Below are positions 10,601 through 20,498 of a stretch of 64,000 bases of DNA, piece after piece (the stretch's first letter is position 1; the number at the start of each line of letters is the position of its first letter). Source of the stretch: Micrasema longulum (Eukaryota > Arthropoda > Insecta > Trichoptera > Brachycentridae); assembly GCA_022494885.1 (NCBI GenBank), contig JAGVSM010002944.1, positions 62,001 to 126,000 on the forward strand, in the 5' to 3' direction. The translations under genes were made by a program, and so were the position numbers. Under the pieces are notes generated by a model. It did not search any database. It saw only the letters and a program-made list of their open reading frames with translations, and was not told the origin of the DNA.

Positions 10601-12294
10601 ATGTGTGAAAATTCAAAGTATCTTCGTCGGTAACCCGTAATTGAACATATTTAACTAATTAATTTTATTGTACCAAAAAGGACAACTCGGCAAACCTACC
10701 AATACTGTGGCAACAATACATCATATGGTAAAAATGCAGTCATCAATAGACTTCACACTCCAGGCAATGAGCACCGAGACGTTGGTGACTTATTGCACGT
10801 GAAGTTAAGTACATATGGAACGGCTCTTCTTTTGTATTTCATGGGTAATAGTTTTTCAGTAAAAGATAGATTAGTAAAATTTAAATAAGAAATATAAAGA
10901 ATAACATGTTTTTAAAATATATAAGACAAAGCTTATGTTAAGTAAATAACAGCATTTATCGATACTATTCCTGGCCGATTACCTTTCGTTCCCATCCATT
11001 CTTTGACCCATCCTTATGGTACCTACCTAACATCAAGATAGAATATATTCAAAATTAGAAGATTCGGATTTAGAACAAAAACAATACAACATTTTTGACG
11101 TGACATAAAATCGGATAAAAAGTGATTGGAATCGTCGCGCGTCGAGGAAAACATTATTATATTATAGTTCATTTGTGATCCAGTGCCAGAAATCGAAGAA
11201 CATTTCGATTATATTAAAGGTAGGTATCCACTCCATGTACCTATTCCTTTCTCAAATATTTGCCAATTCACAAATACTGAATGAAATTCGATTTTCATTT
11301 ACAGTCCGCCTTTTCGTTAACAGCTTATGTCCCCAAAAATATATGCCTGAAATATTTATAAAAGAAAAAAGGTTTAAAATAGAAGAGGATATAAGAAAAT
11401 TATATTGTAAAATTGCTAAATCATAATTAAATAAAGTAATGTAGTAAAAAACAGACAAATATTTTAGATAAATAGAGTAATGAAATAACATAGTAAAAAC
11501 ATGCGACAATAATACAGTAGCAATATAGTAAAATACAACAATAAGAACATACTTTAGCATTGTAATTACGTAATAAAATAATAAAGTTTAATTTTCCATG
11601 AGTTGTATATATATGACGTAATAGAATTATACAATGAAAAAATAAGAAAACAATAAGAAAGTAGCATGAGATAAAAAAATAGTTTTAAATTATTTCTCGT
11701 GTCTGAGGTAGAAATATAGTATATTTACAGATCAGTAGCATAGTAATCCAATTTAATTCAAATATAGAGGAACGTAATTCCATATCCATAATATAATTTG
11801 AATCTAAGAAATTGAATTTATAAGTATATATACTTGGAAGAAAGATATAATTTCATATGTACATATTTGATTAAAACTAAAAGTAGTTTTTTTATTCTGA
11901 TTCTCTGGCATAAAAGATTTTAACACCGCAAAATAATAATATGGCACAAGAAAGAATAGAAAAATAATATATAATAATGAATACAATAAATCTTTGGTTT
12001 AAAATAATTTGTTTTTGAATTTCTATGAATGGACTATGACAGTTTGTCGTTCTATGGATATATTTGACAACAATACTATTGCTGTGTGCATTGCTCCGGT
12101 TGAATTGAAAGTTCTAGATAACTATTCGTTACTATTGTTCAAAATTGTTTAAACTTCTTTATTAGTGTTTTTTTTTTTTCTTGATTTTATTTATAAGTAC
12201 AAAATATTTCTCTTCATCATTTTTTTACATTATTATATATTTTTATGCATAAATATATACTATTTACCTAAGTATTAGTTTAAAAAAATAATAT
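10601..12294. other. Long AT-rich stretch without a recognised gene
   Basis: ORFs at 11175, 11252 and 11804 are low-complexity AT-rich frames without domains. Near 10618-10652 a block GTATCTTCGTCGGTAACCCG then TAATTGAACAT matches, in sense or inverse, 13378, 55120 and 58890, so an old repeat is present. 10680-11170 is less AT-rich and unassigned. Confidence 0.5.
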
Positions 12295-12304
12295 TTATTT
12301 GTTT

Positions 12305-12560
12305 GACACTTTATATACATAAACAATATATCATAAGGGCGGGCATATTGCCTTAAGGCAATTTCTTCCTACCTACCCAAACCGTTCAGTTTGAGAAAAT
12401 TATAAATACACGGACGTATTGAATCTTACAATTTTATACAAAAATTAAAATCAAAGATTAACAAAATAAAAATATATTTAAAAACAATTAACAGTTTACT
12501 ATGAAGAGAGGAGGGGGGACGGGAAGGAAAGAAAAAGGATAAAGGAAAATTTAAACATAC
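12305..12560 (-). mobile_element. Solo 3' UTR of Jockey/CR1-like element (same family as 62010-62635)
   Basis: On the minus strand it reads a TCC-rich patch (reverse of GAGAGGAGGGGGGACGGGAA), a CTCAAACTGAACGGTTTGGG block, and the perfect palindrome ATTGCCTTAAGGCAAT at 12347-12362, followed by GCCCGCCCTTATG. It matches the sequence downstream of the ORF that ends near 62369. A heavily 5' truncated insertion explains it. Confidence 0.7.
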
Positions 12561-12689
12561 CATACATATATATATTTTTATATAGTTCTTCAAAATTGCT
12601 ATCTTAGTTTTTTTTACTTGTTCAAAGTATTTCTAATACTAAATTATCATTTTTTATCGATAATTTCATAACTGGTATTTTTTTATGGT

Positions 12690-12853
12690 TTATATTTTTT
12701 AGACTTTCTTAATTTGTAAATTAATAATATTGTTTTAAATGCTCTGTATTACTTATAATTATACTTACATGTTTGTATGTATATTTAACTGTATTTGTAA
12801 CTTATATATAAAAGGCACTAAGTGCCGTTTATTTCAATAAAATAAAATAAAAA
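12690..12853 (+). mobile_element. Non-LTR retrotransposon 3' end with hairpin and A-rich tail
   Basis: AT-rich UTR ending in the hairpin GGCAC-TAA-GTGCC (12814-12826) and an AATAAAATAAAATAAAA tail (12836-12853). The hairpin-plus-tail layout is like the other 3' ends in the window. Confidence 0.55.
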
Positions 12854-13120
12854 GTTTAGAAAAAAAATGTGAACATATTATATTTTTCGTACTTAAAACT
12901 CAACTTTAATTTTGTATTAATTTTAAAATAAATGTTAACTTCCCATGCCCTGGGCCGCGATTATTAATGTATGCTTTATTAAGTTAGTTCATAACATCTT
13001 AAGAACTGATATAAACTTTTATTAACATTACCATTTTTTTCAAAACTTCTCAAGAACTTATTTTTTCAAATTAATTTTAAATAATTCAATTCGTTCTATT
13101 TCTTTTTATCTCTTGGGGTT

Positions 13121-13158
13121 AACTCATTGTACAGTTTCAATCCCTTGTACAATGAGTT
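13121..13158. repeat. Short perfect inverted repeat
   Basis: AACTCATTGTAC at 13121-13132 pairs with GTACAATGAGTT at 13147-13158 around a 14 nt loop. The flank TTCTGTTTTTCTCCTCATT is repeated, inverted, at 5549-5582, so this is probably the end of an old element. Confidence 0.55.
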
Positions 13159-13369
13159 TTGGGATTCTGTTTTTCTCCTCATTGGTAATCTAATCTTTTT
13201 TTATCCCTCGTTTCAAATGTATGACATTAATAGTTAAATTGTATTATTTATTTATTTTATTAATTCCCTTAATTATTATAAACGCTATCTTCATCGGTAA
13301 ATATCGAAACGGTATAAACTAACATCCATATTTATGCCCAAAAATGTGCATATTGGTGTTAAAATTCAA

Positions 13370-13610
13370 AGTATAGTCTTTTCGTCGTAAACCTGTAATT
13401 GAACATTTCATTTTTTCTTTTGTACACCATTTTGTGAAAAGGACCGAAATTATATTGTAATGATATTTTTTACAATCAATAAAGTGTAAAATTTCCGCAA
13501 ACCAAGTTTTGTAAAATCTTCATTAAAAATAAACGTAAAAATGGCATTTTTCAATGAAAAATCATAAAAGCGCCATCTATGAATAAAAAGTTTAATATTT
13601 TAGGCTGGAA
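13370..13610 (-). repeat. Old dispersed repeat ending in CGCCATCTATGAAT
   Basis: Shares GTAAACCTGTAATTGAACAT, TTGCGGAAA/TTTCCGCAAACCAAGTTTT, AAATGGCATTTTTCAATGA and AGCGCCATCTATGAAT with 58885-59600, where the related copy has been split by two SINE1 insertions. No ORF. Confidence 0.55.
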
Positions 13611-13845
13611 TCACCTTAATAAATAAATATATCACAATAATATATAAACCAAACAAATTTTTATACACAATTTATTTTTAAAAATGGAAGAAGGGGTATA
13701 TCTAGGACTAAGGAAAATAAAATCGTTACCCAAACGATGAAACCAGAGCGGCAGAATCAGAAGTTGATTTACAACACATAAAACACAAGTTTCATATATC
13801 ATCGCAAAAATTTAACATTGGCGTTTATCTCAGGTATCAAATCGA

Positions 13846-14012
13846 GTTGTGGTCCCGTGAGAGTTGCAGACTCACGGATAAGAGGTCCAAGGTTCGAACC
13901 CCATTCTACCCAAAATTGATTTAAATTTTCTCATAGTGAGTTATTTAAAACTCGTTTAAAATGGTCACCAAAATTGAAATATTCGGGTAAATTATAAAAA
14001 CGCTAATATTTC
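13846..14012 (+). mobile_element. SINE2 (tRNA-derived), plus copy
   Basis: Head TCGAGTTGTGGTCCCGTGAG, B-box-like GGTTCGAACCCCATT, then CTCATAGTGAGTTATTTAAA and a body ending near TTCGGGTAAATTATAAAAAC. Degenerate relative to the 42064 copy. Confidence 0.75.
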
Positions 14013-14510
14013 TTTTTATTTTATTTTTTTTAATCACTAAATTTTTATTTTTAAAATTGACAATAACTTGATGAATAATATATGAGCGTCAGGCGCGTTA
14101 TGTCCATACATACTGTGGACGCGGCGCATCCCTTGAATATTTGAAAATAAGAATAAGTATTTTATTATTAAAAATTATAAAAGAGAAAAAAAATCTTTAA
14201 ACATTCCTAAAATTATCTCAGAAAATCGAGCACACGTAACTTACAATTTCAAACAATATTTTCAGGATACATACCTAAATACGTAAGGGCGTTTCCTATA
14301 TCAAGGTACCCTTTTTATTGATAGTATTCGTTTGATGCGCTGGAATCTGGATACTACTCTTCATTCAGAGTCCAGTCTTATGAAAAAAGTTCAAATTTCC
14401 GCGCACGCGCATTAAAGTTCATAACGTTATATTGTTCTAGAAGACTCGCCGAGCTAAGAGCATCCAACTTGAGAAACGCAAAGAAAAAACAACTCTAATA
14501 ACGTATAGTA
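14013..14510. other. Stretch without a recognised gene
   Basis: AT-rich with a moderately GC patch near 14090-14130. No ORF, repeat or signal recognised. Confidence 0.4.
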
Positions 14511-14514
14511 TAAA

Positions 14515-14960
14515 TTGACATATTACAACAGAGATGAAGAACATTTAAGGGAATCTAATGTAGAAGTCTAGGCATCTACAGGGCTTATGACCTGACAATG
14601 GCTGGTTTAAGTGGCCACTCAAAACACTGTGTAACATTCACCATTCTGCCCCTATTTGAACATCTATATTCCTTAAATTCTTTCATCTGTTTATGTTTGT
14701 GTAGTTAAAGAGGTGAAACCTCTATTTATGCGGGTGAGATTCATCTAATTGAATTATTTCACCTACATACTAGGCAACACCTGAAAATGTTATTTTTCAA
14801 TTTATATACTTCTTCATGGACCAGATGGATTCATCAACAATATTTTGAGTTGGTCCAAATTTTTGTAGACAAGGACTGAATTCAGCTCCCTGGGGAGCTG
14901 TTTATATTGACATATCTTAAATGTTCTTCATCTCTGTTGTAATATGTTAATATAAACAGC
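14515..14960 (-). repeat. Repeat A, nearly complete antisense unit ending in an inverted piece
   Basis: Runs from ATATTACAACAGAGATGAAG through GCATCTACAGGGCTTATGAC, GTTTAAGTGGCCACT, TTATTTCACCTACATACTAG and AGCTCCCTGGGGAGCTGTTT. It then turns back as TTAAATGTTCTTCATCTCTG on the opposite strand. The first ~45 bases are therefore repeated in reverse at the end, a head-to-head junction. Confidence 0.8.
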
Positions 14961-15099
14961 TGTGTACTTTTGTAATTATATTTTTATGTAAATTAATATA
15001 TGTATGGAAAAACAAACAAATAAAAAAACATATGTACCGTCACACCTACTTAATGTAAAAACCTAATTATTTTTTGTCAGCATCCCTACTGATAATATT

Positions 15100-15350
15100 C
15101 ACCGCACGCGCCTGATGAGCGTATGAGCGTATGTCTCGTCTTCTCTTCGAGTTCCTGGGGGCGAAAGGTAGTCTTCCGCGGGTTCGGGGAGACGGAGAGT
15201 CGCGAGCGAACCTTCGCCGGCGTTCCCCGGGTGCGGGCGCTCCCAGAATAGTTGCGGACGAGTTGCATAAGCGAGTTCAAGGCGAGCGGCGCTGCGGGCG
15301 GGGGGTGGCGCGGCGCGGCGCGGCCAGACGCGGCCGCACTAAAAACTAGA
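15100..15350. promoter_or_regulatory. CpG-rich island
   Basis: A sharp GC/CpG-rich block in otherwise AT-rich DNA, with runs such as GGCGCGGCGCGGCGCGGCCA. Overlapping ORFs on both strands (15086, 15131) are composition artefacts without domains. It could be a promoter or 5' exon of a host gene. On the minus strand an insect-like initiator (ATCAGTAGG) lies at about 15080-15092. Strand and function are unproven. Confidence 0.45.
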
Positions 15351-15589
15351 ACTTAATGACACATAATGAGCCTCATGCAGACATACGGAGCCGTCCTTGA
15401 ACCCGGTGCACAGGAAGGCTGGAATTAGCTCCGTGCTGTCCTAGAACTGCGCGTTCTAAACCATGATATGATTACAAAAAGCTATGTTAAGCCTTTGATC
15501 CGTGAACATAAATTTACGACATTCTTCAACTTTTTTTCATTTTGAATTTTGTTATTTATAGCTTAAAAACAATAATTCATTTTTCTTCT

Positions 15590-15765
15590 TTTTTTTTCAT
15601 TTATAAAACCAGCATTTTTTAAAAAAAATATAATTAAATTTCATAAATGGTACATGTTTTTTTTGTTCTATACAAATCTACTTTTATACATCTAGTAAAC
15701 GTTATAACTGTAACTCTCCAAAAAAAGAGACTAATTCTTGTGCTTGAAGAGTGAATAATAATTAT
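15590..15765 (-). repeat. Fragment related to the hammerhead-bearing family 1 element
   Basis: The reverse complement matches 35150-35260: CAAGCACAAGA(A/G)TTAGTCTC, TTTACTAGATGT(A/G)TAAAAG and TAGAT..ACATGTA. No ribozyme core is visible here. Confidence 0.5.
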
Positions 15766-15944
15766 TTATTTATTAGAGCTTATATAATTCTGAATATACA
15801 AGTCCAAAAAAAAAAACTATACAGGATTTATAAAGAAAAACAAATAATAATAATTCATTCATACTAATTAAAAATTAATGCAGTGTTTACACTTGTTAAA
15901 AAAAATTCTTTAGATTTACCTTGAATTTATTTTATGATTATTTT

Positions 15945-16400
15945 ATTTTATTTTATTTTATTTCATTTTATTTGGGATTTTTACAGCTATTACATAAACA
16001 AAATAATTGGAAAAATCTTAACAATACTAAAGCCAATTAAAAAAATCCACTGTAAATATAATGACACATAATATATAAGAAAAGAAGTTAAGTAATTGTA
16101 TTTGTGTGACGTTTGTATTCATGTGTATGTGAATGTGTGTATGCGTGAATGAATGAGGGAGAGGATACATGTGCGTGTGGGAATGAAAGAGGGAGAGGGT
16201 GCGTGTGTATGGGTGCGTAAGTATGAAAATAATATATTTGCTTAAAACTTGTAAATTGTATTGAAAATGGTACAATAAAGAGCTTAGTAAAAAATATGAT
16301 GAAAGTATAAATAAACTTGTGTACGCTAATACTTGTACGCTGTCAACTCTGTCAACAAATACGATTATGACCAAAAAAATATACATTTGCTAAAACTTTA
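15945..16400 (-). mobile_element. Probable minus-strand retrotransposon 3' UTR
   Basis: A (TTTTA) run at 15938-15972 (poly-A on the minus strand) is followed by a patch that reads C/A-rich on the minus strand (16100-16230), resembling the 3' UTR at 2420-2480. The 119 aa minus ORF here is a low-complexity translation of that patch. Confidence 0.45.
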
Positions 16401-16940
16401 TCGAATTTCAAGAGCCAATTATTTTTTATTTTTTTAAATAGTATTTTAGTTTCTGGTATTATTAATGGTTTTTTATGAATGTGTTTTTTTTAAAATTATT
16501 TATACTTGTTTTTTTATACATATAAATTGTTGTATATGTATTTATACCCTTTGTACTTATAACCTTTGTATATGTAAAAGCCATTTGGGTGTTTATACAT
16601 ATATAAAATTATTAATAATCCAATTTAATAATTAATTTTGATAGTATAAATAAAAATAGAATAAAAAGAGTAATTTTTTTATACGGTACAATATACAATT
16701 TAGTAAACAAACAAATAAATAATTGTATGTTTCGATTTGAAATTTACAAATTACTAAGGATCACTTTATCAGTTTATAATCAAAGAACAAAAATATAAAA
16801 TTATAACCTTACATGCATGCTGCCATAATTACAATATTTAAGCATGTGAATAAATAGTAATACTACTCAACTAAACAAGTGACAGCTGTGGAGATAATCC
16901 CCAGGAGCTGAGCATCAGCAAACCATATCCCCAGTAGTCA
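16401..16940. other. Stretch without a recognised gene
   Basis: AT-rich. Nothing recognised beyond T-rich and A-rich runs. Confidence 0.4.
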
Positions 16941-16944
16941 TATT

Positions 16945-17290
16945 TTGCAATTAATTATGTGCATACTAGGACTTACATCATTGGAAGAACAATGGGAGAG
17001 AGGGGACTTGATAGAAACTTATAGGACAATCAATAATTACTATGACTGCCCCCTGCATGAGATGTATCAATTAAATCCCAACATAATTACGAGGTCACAA
17101 CTGAAGCTCTATCGTCCCCAATTCCACCTCAATCCCAAGATAAACTTTCTTTCCAGCAGATTAGTATCAGACTGGAATAAATTGCCAAGCCTAGTTGTCC
17201 ATTCCATTTTGGCCAGTCAGTTTTTTGAAGGAAGAAGAACTTGGGGAAAGAAAAGGGGAGTTGAATCCACTTCTTGTCTACAATAATTTG
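16945..17290 (+). pseudogene. CR1/L2-like reverse transcriptase C-terminal tail
   Basis: Encodes LGLTSLEEQWERGDLIETYR, TINNYYDCPLHEMYQLNPN and KLYRPQFHLNPKINFLSSRL, then VSDWNKLPSLVV and QFFEGR. These are the classic C-terminal blocks of CR1/L2-type LINEs (L-x-x-L-E-x-R-R-x-R-G-D-L-I-E-T, W-N-x-L-P, F-K/E-x-R-L). The palm domain is absent. The reading frame runs directly into repeat A, whose first block TTGAATCCACTTCTTGTCTA lies just before the stop, so repeat A is this element's 3' UTR. The real ORF end has probably been read through by a frameshift near 17235. Confidence 0.8.
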
Positions 17291-17640
17291 GACACACTTA
17301 AAATACTGTTAAAAAATCGACCTGGTCCATGAAGAAGTATGGATATTGAAAAAATAACATTTTCAGGCGTTGCCTAGTATGTAGGTGAAATAATTCAATT
17401 AGATAAATCTCAACCGCAAAAATTCAGTTTCAACTTTTTAACTTCACAAACATCAATAGATGAAAGAATTGAAGGAATATAGATGTTCAAATATGGGGAG
17501 AATGGTGAATGTTACACAGCGTGTAAAGTGGCCACTTAAACCAGTCATTAACAGGTCATAAGCCCTGTAGATGCCTAGATTTCTGTATAACCTTCTCTGA
17601 AATGTTCTTCATCTCTGTTGTTGTATGTGAATAGTCGTAA
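17275..17640 (+). repeat. Repeat A in sense orientation, as 3' UTR of the CR1/L2-like tail
   Basis: Order of blocks: GAATCCACTTCTTGTCTACA, GACCTGGTCCATGAAGAAGT, CAGGCGTTGCCTAGTATGTA, GAATGGTGAATGTTACACAG, TAAAGTGGCCACTTAAACCA, ATAAGCCCTGTAGATGCCTA and TGTTCTTCATCTCTGTTG. This copy defines the orientation for all others. Confidence 0.85.
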
Positions 17641-18014
17641 TATGTGCTGACAGCAATTGTTTTTTTTATATATTTTTTTAAATATTTATTATTTTTTAAA
17701 TGTTTACATAATAGTCTTAAATTAAAATCCCGCTGAGTTGTATACATACAACTCGTCAGCAGGTTCTTATAAATTGTTTTTATTATTTATACTTAACCTA
17801 CATTAAAAATACACCATCAAATTTCATTACACCATCAAAAACTAAAAACTATCACTAATACAAAAATCTTTTTCCGATTAATAATAATTTGCGCATACGT
17901 CTCACTACAGTATTCAACTCAGTATTTTTAATATTTTAGGCAAACTGTATTGCAGTGTCCTTTTGCCATATTTATTGCAATATTTAGGAACAGCTAGCCC
18001 TTCCATATTAGTAA

Positions 18015-18121
18015 ACCAGGGCTGGTATTCCGAACCCAATTACAGCGCGGTGTAGCGCGTTTTTACGTACTAAATACGCGTTATAGCGCGCTGTAAATGC
18101 GTTCGGAATACCAGCCCTGGT
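18015..18121. mobile_element. 107 bp palindromic MITE
   Basis: Perfect 21 bp terminal inverted repeats ACCAGGGCTGGTATTCCGAA(C) at 18015-18035 and 18101-18121 enclose a GC-rich core with second-level pairing (TAGCGCG..CGCGCTGT). It is CpG-rich against its AT-rich surroundings. No clear target duplication is seen. Confidence 0.7.
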
Positions 18122-18410
18122 GGTGTAATCATGTACCAACTTGTGTTTACACTCGGAGTGCGACGCATGCTGACAAATTAAGTTGTGCCAAAGTAGAGCC
18201 CTGACTGATAATTTATTTACGGATTTATACATCAATGATATTGAAATATTGTGTCTCTGGCGATACTTCAAATTCATTCTCAAATAAGGTATGTCCGAAT
18301 TATTTTGCACCAGGACAAATTTGTACCCTCAGGCAGCAAAGGATTAAAATAGTGTAAGATTTTGTTTTTAAACGACAACGCGAAATATTGTTAACCCAAC
18401 AGGCGCGACT

Positions 18411-18465
18411 GGCGCCGTGGCGCAGTTGGCTGAACTGTGAAACTAGCGTCGCGGGTGTTACAACA
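18411..18465 (+). repeat. tRNA-like SINE head fragment
   Basis: GGCGCCGTGGCGCAGTTGGC then ACTAGCGTCGCGGGT resembles the first two thirds of a tRNA-derived SINE head with an A-box (GTGGCGCAGTTGG). The B-box is missing. It belongs to none of SINE1-3. Confidence 0.5.
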
Positions 18466-18479
18466 AAAAAAAAGGAAGT

Positions 18480-18718
18480 TCATCAGCACCATCACCATTC
18501 TCTTTTCACACCTAATGGTGTATAGGGCACTGCATTGGTGCACCAATCGCAGCGACCTTTTTTTCTTACATGAAGGTAAGATGACCAGTCTTACACTGCA
18601 GTTACCCATCCAGGTACTTTGAAATATTCTAGTGTGAAAACACGCTTTTAAATAAATATTTCATATTAACCATGTCGGGAATCGAACCTGAGACCACTTG
18701 CATGGATCACGGAAGTTC
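18480..18718 (-). mobile_element. SINE3 (tRNA-derived), minus copy
   Basis: On the minus strand: GGTCTCAGGTTCGATTCCCG (B-box-like), ACATGGTTAATATGAAAT, a GTAAGACTGGTCATCTTACC block and CACCAATGCAGTGCCCTATA. It matches 31153-31413 over most of its length. Confidence 0.75.
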
Positions 18719-18743
18719 TTCTTCTTAATTTCCACATCCGCTC

Positions 18744-19305
18744 CTAAGTAAAGCATGTGGATATCACCAGTTGTCTCCAGGAGACCCTATCGCCAGCCAG
18801 CACTTTTGCCTCTTCCCACGTTAATTCAGCGCCCCTTAATTCCGCCGAATAAAGTCTAAAGATCGTCATCGACGGCCTTCCAGGACGGCGTGAGCCCGCA
18901 GGTTTAAAGAAGAGGCAACTCGCGTTTCGGTTCTCTTCTCGAGGCATTCGCAGCACGTGTCCAAGCCAGGACCACCACCGCATCCTCAAGACGCTCGTTA
19001 TAGGAGGCTGCTGCGTCCGTTCTCGGACTTCAATGTTAGTTATAAAATCGAACCACCTTATACCTAATATTCTTCTCACGCACTTACTCTCAAAACTCAG
19101 AAGTTTGGTGTTTTGAGCTTTGGTAAGGTGCCAAGATTCGCACCCATATAGGAGTACTGGCATTATACAAGAGTTGAATAATTGGCATTTTGTTTTGACC
19201 GAGTATAGACCAGACAACACGCATCATGTTAAAAGTTGCTCCAGCAATTCCTAGGCGGATTGCGAGCTCTTTGTTCATGCTTCCATCCTCAATTATGTGA
19301 ACCAT
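18744..19305 (-). pseudogene. Non-LTR reverse transcriptase C-terminal region, frameshifted
   Basis: The minus strand encodes EDGSMNKELAIRLGIAGATF then MRVVWS. After a frameshift near 19205 it continues as KCQLFNSCIMPVLLYGCESW, FESKCVRRILGIRWFDFITN, RWWSWLGHVLRMPRE, RRPGRPSMTIFRLYSAELRG and LAGDRVSWRQLV. The blocks VLLYGCESW, RRILGIRW, GHVLRM, RRPGRP and D-R-x-x-W are the C-terminal signature of a LINE group that I cannot place firmly (I/Nimb-like is my best guess). Palm motifs are absent. Confidence 0.8.
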
Positions 19306-19698
19306 AGAGAGGTTGATCAGGGTCAGAACAGGATTAGGAAGTTCAGTGGTTATTTATATTTTTTATCTGTTATTAGAATATTAAATAAAGTCAAAATACT
19401 TTTGTATATCTTATTATTATGAAAGCTATGATTTTTTTTTAAATCCCTCCGCAAGTGACGTCACAAGTCACAACCAGAGATCATAGCTCTGATATTACCT
19501 TACATTTTTTTTAAATTAAAAATTCCTTAGTTTGGATTGTCTATTGAGAAATAAAAAAATCAACTACTGAACTTTCTTTTTTGATTTCTATCATTAGAGC
19601 ATTTTCAATTTTAAAAAATATATTTTTGAAATAATAACTTATATTTACATATAAGTTAATAATTGAAAATATTTGGTACACTTCCACTTATTTTGTCA

Positions 19699-19744
19699 AC
19701 CAATTAGCGCTTTCACCCCCTGTAATGGGCATCTTCAGACTGGT
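19699..19744 (-). ncRNA. Hammerhead-like ribozyme motif, family 2
   Basis: On the minus strand: stem I 5' strand ACCAGT (19739-19744), core CTGAAGA (19732-19738), stem II region with a CCC/GGG pairing, GAAA (19711-19714), self-complementary stem III AGCGCT (19706-19711), predicted cleavage residue A (19705), and stem I 3' strand ATTGGT (19699-19704). Stem I pairs six of six if one G-U is allowed. One extra T follows the core box, unlike the canonical fold, and stem II is weak here. Confidence 0.6.
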
Positions 19745-19767
19745 AAACATTATACAGTGTGAGGTTT

Positions 19768-19811
19768 ACCAGTCTGAAGATGCTCATTAGAGGGTAAAAG
19801 CGCTAATAGGT
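19768..19811 (+). ncRNA. Degenerate hammerhead-like motif in the right arm
   Basis: Core CTGAAGA is intact at 19774-19780 and AGCGCT is present at 19799-19804, but GAAA is changed (GTAAAA) and the stem I 3' strand is ATAGGT. Cleavage activity is unlikely. Confidence 0.5.
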
Positions 19812-19879
19812 CGAAAAATAAGTGAAAGTGTACGAAGTATTTTTAATTAGTAACTTACATTATGTAAATATAAGTGATT

Positions 19880-20095
19880 ACATCATTATAATGGAATTCC
19901 ATCAAGAATTGTCAATAAATAATTTTAATCAATTAAAGTATATATTTATTCTATTTTATTTGGGAAATCAACAGTTCTACATACATATTTATAGCAAGCA
20001 AACAGATATAGTGTATAAACTCATAATTAATGACAGATTTCCACATAGTATACAAAGTTAGTAAAGAAAATATATTACATATCAAATAAATACGA
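19880..20095 (+). pseudogene. Possible Penelope-like element coding remnant
   Basis: About 80 nt after the right-arm hammerhead motif an ATG at 19891 opens MEFHQELSINNFN. The frame continues to FYIHIYSKQTDIVYKLIIND, RFPHSIQS, two stops (from 20059), then RKYITYQINTN. The latter part resembles the Penelope-like block with Y-R-K-P-T-x-T, an N-D-S-x-H-P segment and a following F-R-Y-hydrophobic-x-R-hydrophobic run. The match is short and decayed, so this is a hypothesis resting on pattern and on the neighbouring ribozyme-like arms. No GIY-YIG domain was found. Confidence 0.4.
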
Positions 20096-20498
20096 ATAAT
20101 TTATACATATAAAAATGTTATTTTCATGAAGTCGTTAATATTTTTCGATAATCAAAGAATTTTTTTATATTTATTTTAAGAACATTAAGTCACCGTAAAT
20201 TGGGCGAGACTAGGACAATAATGCTTAAAGAGAGGATAAGGAGGGGAAGGGAGATGTACATATTTATTATTATAAAGTCTACTAAGTTACGTAATACATT
20301 TTTAGTGTAAATTTTTAATCTGACAGAGTGATGTTTGTGTAATCTATATTTTTAAATTTTGCATTGTACACTGAAAAAGTCCTACGAAAAAAAAACATTG
20401 ATATGTACTGCGTAGTAATGCGTAATATTAGTGTGTAATTTAACTTGAGACATTAGACATGTAGGCAAACGCACTAACTGATGGTCCACGGGAATAAT

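Larger units (their letters stand above)
19636..19876. repeat. ~115 bp-arm palindrome carrying hammerhead-like motifs (family 2)
   Basis: The left arm 19636-19749 and right arm 19763-19876 are near-perfect reverse complements (for example ACTTATATTTACATA / TATGTAAATATAAGT, TACACTTCCACTTATTTT / AAAATAAGTGAAAGTGTA, CATCTTCAGACTGGTAAAC / GTTTACCAGTCTGAAGATG), separated by about 13 bases. Each arm contains one hammerhead-like motif. Inverted terminal repeats are a known feature of Penelope-like elements. Confidence 0.8.

Noticed and set aside
15086..15349. Proline/arginine-rich ORFs in the CpG island as genes
   Set aside because: Overlapping frames on both strands with no domain. GC-rich DNA has few stops by chance. 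The same applies to ORFs at 49169, 49283, 50870, 50878 and 50908.
16027..16386. 119 aa minus-strand ORF with hydrophobic and TH-rich stretches as a membrane protein
   Set aside because: The TH repeats come from a GT/CA-rich patch that looks like a retrotransposon 3' UTR.
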